In this document: positions 22,999 through 24,064 of the stretch, in pieces
How positions within the stretch are numbered: position 1 is the first letter of the stretch
How the letters are laid out: every line of letters starts with the position of its first letter
Assembly (NCBI GenBank): GCA_964564735.1
Contig: CAZMCH010000067.1
Span: 1-24,064 of the forward strand
DNA: 24,064 bases
Direction of reading: 5' to 3'
From: CAZMCH01 sp964564735
GTDB taxonomy: Bacteria > Poribacteria > DTPJ01
Notes under the pieces: generated by a model
Database searches by the model: none
Told to the model about the DNA's origin: nothing
What the model saw: only the letters and a program-made list of their open reading frames with translations
Program-made: the position numbers and the translations under genes

Positions 22999-24064
22999 TT
23001 AATAAAACTCAATACCAAATAGCTTGGTTTGTTTAAGCTTAAATTTCAATATAACAGGTTTTCCTTGATGTGGGATTATCGGATCGCCTTTCCAAGTTAC
23101 AGGCAATTCGAGTCCATCTCCCACGATAATATCAGTATTGTCAAATGTCTGTTCAGTAAGATCGCCTATTCCTAATACTGACACAGCAACCTTGACATAA
23201 CCAGTAGGTCTGACAGTAGCATTAAGCCTAATTTTATCGGTAGGTGGAATTATGGCAACGGTAGCAAATTCGCCTTCATCATCACATTGCAAAGCAACGA
23301 GCCTTCCTTTTTGCCAAGTAGCCAATCCTGAAACTCCATGCACATTTGGAAATAGCCCTTTTCGCTGACTGACATCACGCCCCGGATACTTATGCGGAAT
23401 TGGATTTCCAGAATATCCAATGCACCATTTATTATCAGGATACTCAAGCAGATTTCCGCTAACAACCACATATTCGCCATCATGTTCACCAGAATTTCCA
23501 CATTGAACAACTGCTTCTCCGGGAACTCTTGACCAAGTCCAGCCATCTGCGCTTGATAATAACCAAACATCACCTCCATCTCTTTCAAGCTCCCATAACC
23601 AAGGAAACATAATATGATTGTCTGGGCAATCAGGCAAAGTTGTTTTTCCATTTGTATACCAGACATGGCTTGGTGGCATGTCTGCACCAGTCGTCCAAAC
23701 CAATTCAGGCTTGCTGAAATGTCGAAAATCATTACTAATAGCTCTACCTATGGAACGCCTTCCAATGCTAATCCATGAAGTAGAATCGGGTGCGCCATAA
23801 CCTTCAGCACGTTCATTTACTTGCCATGCTCGTATATATGCAATATATTGTTTTCTATCAAGATCATAATAGCAAGTATTCATTGTGTCTGCATGTTGTA
23901 TCATCAATGGCTCTGGCAACATTTTCCAATGTAACCCATCGTGAGATACCGCACCAAAAACACCAAATGTACAGCGAAAACCACCAATATCAGGTCGTTT
24001 CGCCATCGTATCAATTTCACCGGGATATTTTTTTACAAAATTTGTCCATTCTTCATCAGTTATA
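22999..24064 (-). CDS. GH32-like five-bladed propeller hydrolase-like protein, 5' end outside window
   Basis: The visible 354 codons stay open to the right edge, so the gene is partial at its N-terminus; the ATG at 24006 is internal, since in-frame sequence DEEWTNFVKKYPGE precedes it without a stop. The product has propeller motifs of the GH32/GH43/GH68-type clan: FGAVSHDGLHWKMLPEPL, DTMNTCYYDLDRKQYIAYIRAW, SSADGWTWSRVPG and a C-terminal beta-sandwich-like region from about residue 265 of the numbering from 24006 (IRLNATVRPTGYVKVAV). I recognise it as a glycosyl-hydrolase-like protein of the sort found in Planctomycetes and Poribacteria, but catalytic residues cannot be named with confidence. 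Direction is the same as the lipoprotein-hisD pair, which lies 124 bases downstream. Confidence 0.65.
   Translation of the reverse strand, partial: ITDEEWTNFVKKYPGEIDTMAKRPDIGGFRCTFGVFGAVSHDGLHWKMLPEPLMIQHADTMNTCYYDLDRKQYIAYIRAWQVNERAEGYGAPDSTSWISIGRRSIGRAISNDFRHFSKPELVWTTGADMPPSHVWYTNGKTTLPDCPDNHIMFPWLWELERDGGDVWLLSSADGWTWSRVPGEAVVQCGNSGEHDGEYVVVSGNLLEYPDNKWCIGYSGNPIPHKYPGRDVSQRKGLFPNVHGVSGLATWQKGRLVALQCDDEGEFATVAIIPPTDKIRLNATVRPTGYVKVAVSVLGIGDLTEQTFDNTDIIVGDGLELPVTWKGDPIIPHQGKPVILKFKLKQTKLFGIEFY

Overview
The window is AT-rich bacterial DNA from a heterotroph that degrades carbohydrates. The best lineage guess is Candidatus Poribacteria or a close relative. The DUF3160 protein ends in an NPFNPE-type FlgD-like/sorting domain (key residues YPNPFNPEVWIPFEL), and the family mix (Gfo/Idh/MocA oxidoreductases, URO-D-like proteins, GH32-like propellers, discoidin-like lipoproteins) is one I associate with that group. 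This is inference from remembered families; no 16S rRNA or tRNA gene was seen.

Layout. (1) Positions 1-14240 form a long, nearly unidirectional minus-strand block. Read from its promoter at about 14318 it holds: paaK; a damaged HEPN gene overlapping a minimal nucleotidyltransferase; a Gfo/Idh/MocA oxidoreductase; a lipoprotein joining a discoidin-like domain to a thioredoxin fold without cysteines; pilT; a TolB-like propeller; an AmrS-type radical SAM enzyme; a GH38 alpha-mannosidase; a second Gfo/Idh/MocA oxidoreductase; an intergenic repeat patch; a GH5-like secreted hydrolase; a small membrane protein; and a URO-D-like gene with an in-frame stop. (2) Positions 14241-14537 are a divergent promoter region. 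(3) Positions 14538-20815 run on the plus strand: a 24-codon leader ORF coupled to murQ, then a likely operon of a methyltransferase-like protein, a very large DUF3160 protein, a small lipoprotein and a DUF4163/DUF3298/Gmad2 secreted protein. (4) A hairpin at 20827-20847 separates this from a second minus-strand block: hisD, preceded by a discoidin-like lipoprotein, and further upstream a five-bladed-propeller hydrolase-like gene that runs off the right edge.

How the genes fit together. Much of the window suits scavenging of complex glycans: alpha-mannosidase, GH5-like and propeller hydrolases, sugar-type oxidoreductases, and MurQ for MurNAc-6-phosphate recycling. Several housekeeping-type genes (paaK, pilT, hisD, amrS) sit here as orphans without their usual partners.

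The most unusual observations are: the thioredoxin fold whose two active-site cysteines are both serine, fused to a discoidin-like lipoprotein domain that has a second copy near the right edge; two broken genes (URO-D nonsense codon, HEPN double frameshift); a strong paaK promoter with a palindrome filling the -35/-10 spacer; and the MTase-DUF3160-lipoprotein-DUF3298 secreted operon, whose role is unknown. I saw no CRISPR array, prophage, intact IS element or RNA gene. I did not find a clear complete new system; the secreted operon and the Cys-less thioredoxin lipoprotein are the nearest candidates.
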